Below, in pieces: positions 13,343 through 13,819 of a DNA stretch of 13,819 bases. The translations under genes and the position numbers were made by a program. Within the stretch, counting starts at the first letter, position 1, and every line of letters begins with the position of its first letter. The notes under the pieces were generated by a model. The model was not told where the DNA came from, searched no databases, and saw only the letters and a program-made list of their open reading frames with translations. The stretch lies in the NCBI GenBank assembly GCA_037355855.1, contig JAYLWG010000023.1:1-13819 (forward strand), in the 5' to 3' direction. This DNA is from Pseudo-nitzschia pungens. Lineage: Eukaryota > Bacillariophyta > Bacillariophyceae > Bacillariales > Bacillariaceae.

Positions 13343-13819
13343 TGTTACGGTCTAGAGTAGAAATACACGATAGGAGTATTTTAAAGATGAAAGGTTAATA
13401 AATTGTGTTATAAAAGAGAATGGTTGAATACTTTACGAGATGGGAATGATTCCTTGAGTATGGAATGAATGATCGAACAATGATATTATTGTTCGTCGGG
13501 CATTATATCAATAATTGGTGAGTCATGGGAATCTTTGTTTGAATTGTATGTATATTCCTGTACGTTGAATATTCAGTATATGTACATGAATATCATACAT
13601 ATTGGAGTATATGCGGGATTCAATAATCATTTAGAGCCTCTCGTAGGGGTACCTACGTCAGCCCGTAACATAGTTCCCCAATGATTAGGTGAATTTTGCA
13701 TGTGGTTCAATACAATAAGGTTCGGAGTTGAGTAGTATCGATGGAAAAGAGATATGGTTGAAGATGATATATGCCACTTGAAATATTTTGAAAGATATAT
13801 GGTGATGTAGATTGAACTT
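13343..13819 (-). mobile_element. 3' end of a second LTR element of the same family, truncated by the window
   Basis: The LTR spans 13343-13670 (328 bp, TGTTACGG to CGTAACA). It is clearly homologous to the 370-bp LTRs but lacks two short segments (one near its start, one around the ATCCAATTAGTATTGGAT hairpin) and carries scattered substitutions. It is followed by the same TAGTTCCCCAATGATTAGG (the polypurine tract read from the plus strand) and about 130 bp matching 8279-8411. The internal sequence therefore lies to the right and the element is in minus orientation. The five bases before it are GAAGC, which should recur at its far end. It interrupts ORF2 downstream of the catalytic core. Confidence 0.9.

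Overview
The window looks like a repeat-dense stretch of a eukaryotic nuclear genome, most likely a diatom or another stramenopile. The grounds are a Ty1/copia-like LTR element with a 5-bp target duplication, a non-LTR retrotransposon whose ORF1 and reverse transcriptase look like those I associate with diatom genomes, and a spliceosomal GT-AG intron. No bacterial gene, tRNA, rRNA or CRISPR array is visible. The taxon is inferred from family resemblance only.

Region 1 (1 to about 5204) is one very large, nearly perfect palindrome. Base 1 pairs with base 5204 and the axis lies near 2611/2612. The palindrome probably continues left of the window. Each arm carries, from outside in: the start of the retroelement ORF1, two complex hairpins (H1, H2), about 0.8 kb of repeat-rich promoter-like DNA, a two-exon gene, and a central cluster of related hairpins. 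The two gene copies converge on the axis. The right copy (3944 to 2839, minus) is intact and predicts a 313-residue, low-complexity Arg/Tyr/His/Pro-rich protein of unknown function. The left copy (1274 to 2388, plus) is broken by small indels. The hairpins share an unusual layout: CGAG in direct orientation at the foot and at the tip of both stem strands, with a GC...GC tip between the inner pair. This is the strongest candidate here for something undescribed.

Region 2 (about 4906 to 13342) is a non-LTR retrotransposon in plus orientation. ORF1 ends at 7356. ORF2 begins at 7349, overlapping the ORF1 stop by 8 nt, and encodes an AP-type endonuclease followed by reverse transcriptase. ORF2 has one frameshift near 12240. 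It is also cut twice by LTR elements of one family.

Region 3 (7890-10710) is a complete 2821-bp LTR retrotransposon in minus orientation, with 370-bp LTRs and a GTCCT target duplication. It keeps a gag ORF and a decayed copia-type protease stretch, but no integrase, reverse transcriptase or RNase H, so it is non-autonomous. Region 4 (13343 to the end) is the 3' end of a second, diverged element of the same family, also in minus orientation and running off the window.

Nothing in the window looks like conventional host housekeeping DNA. The only candidate non-transposon gene is the duplicated intron-bearing gene inside the palindrome, and it may belong to whatever element the hairpins define.
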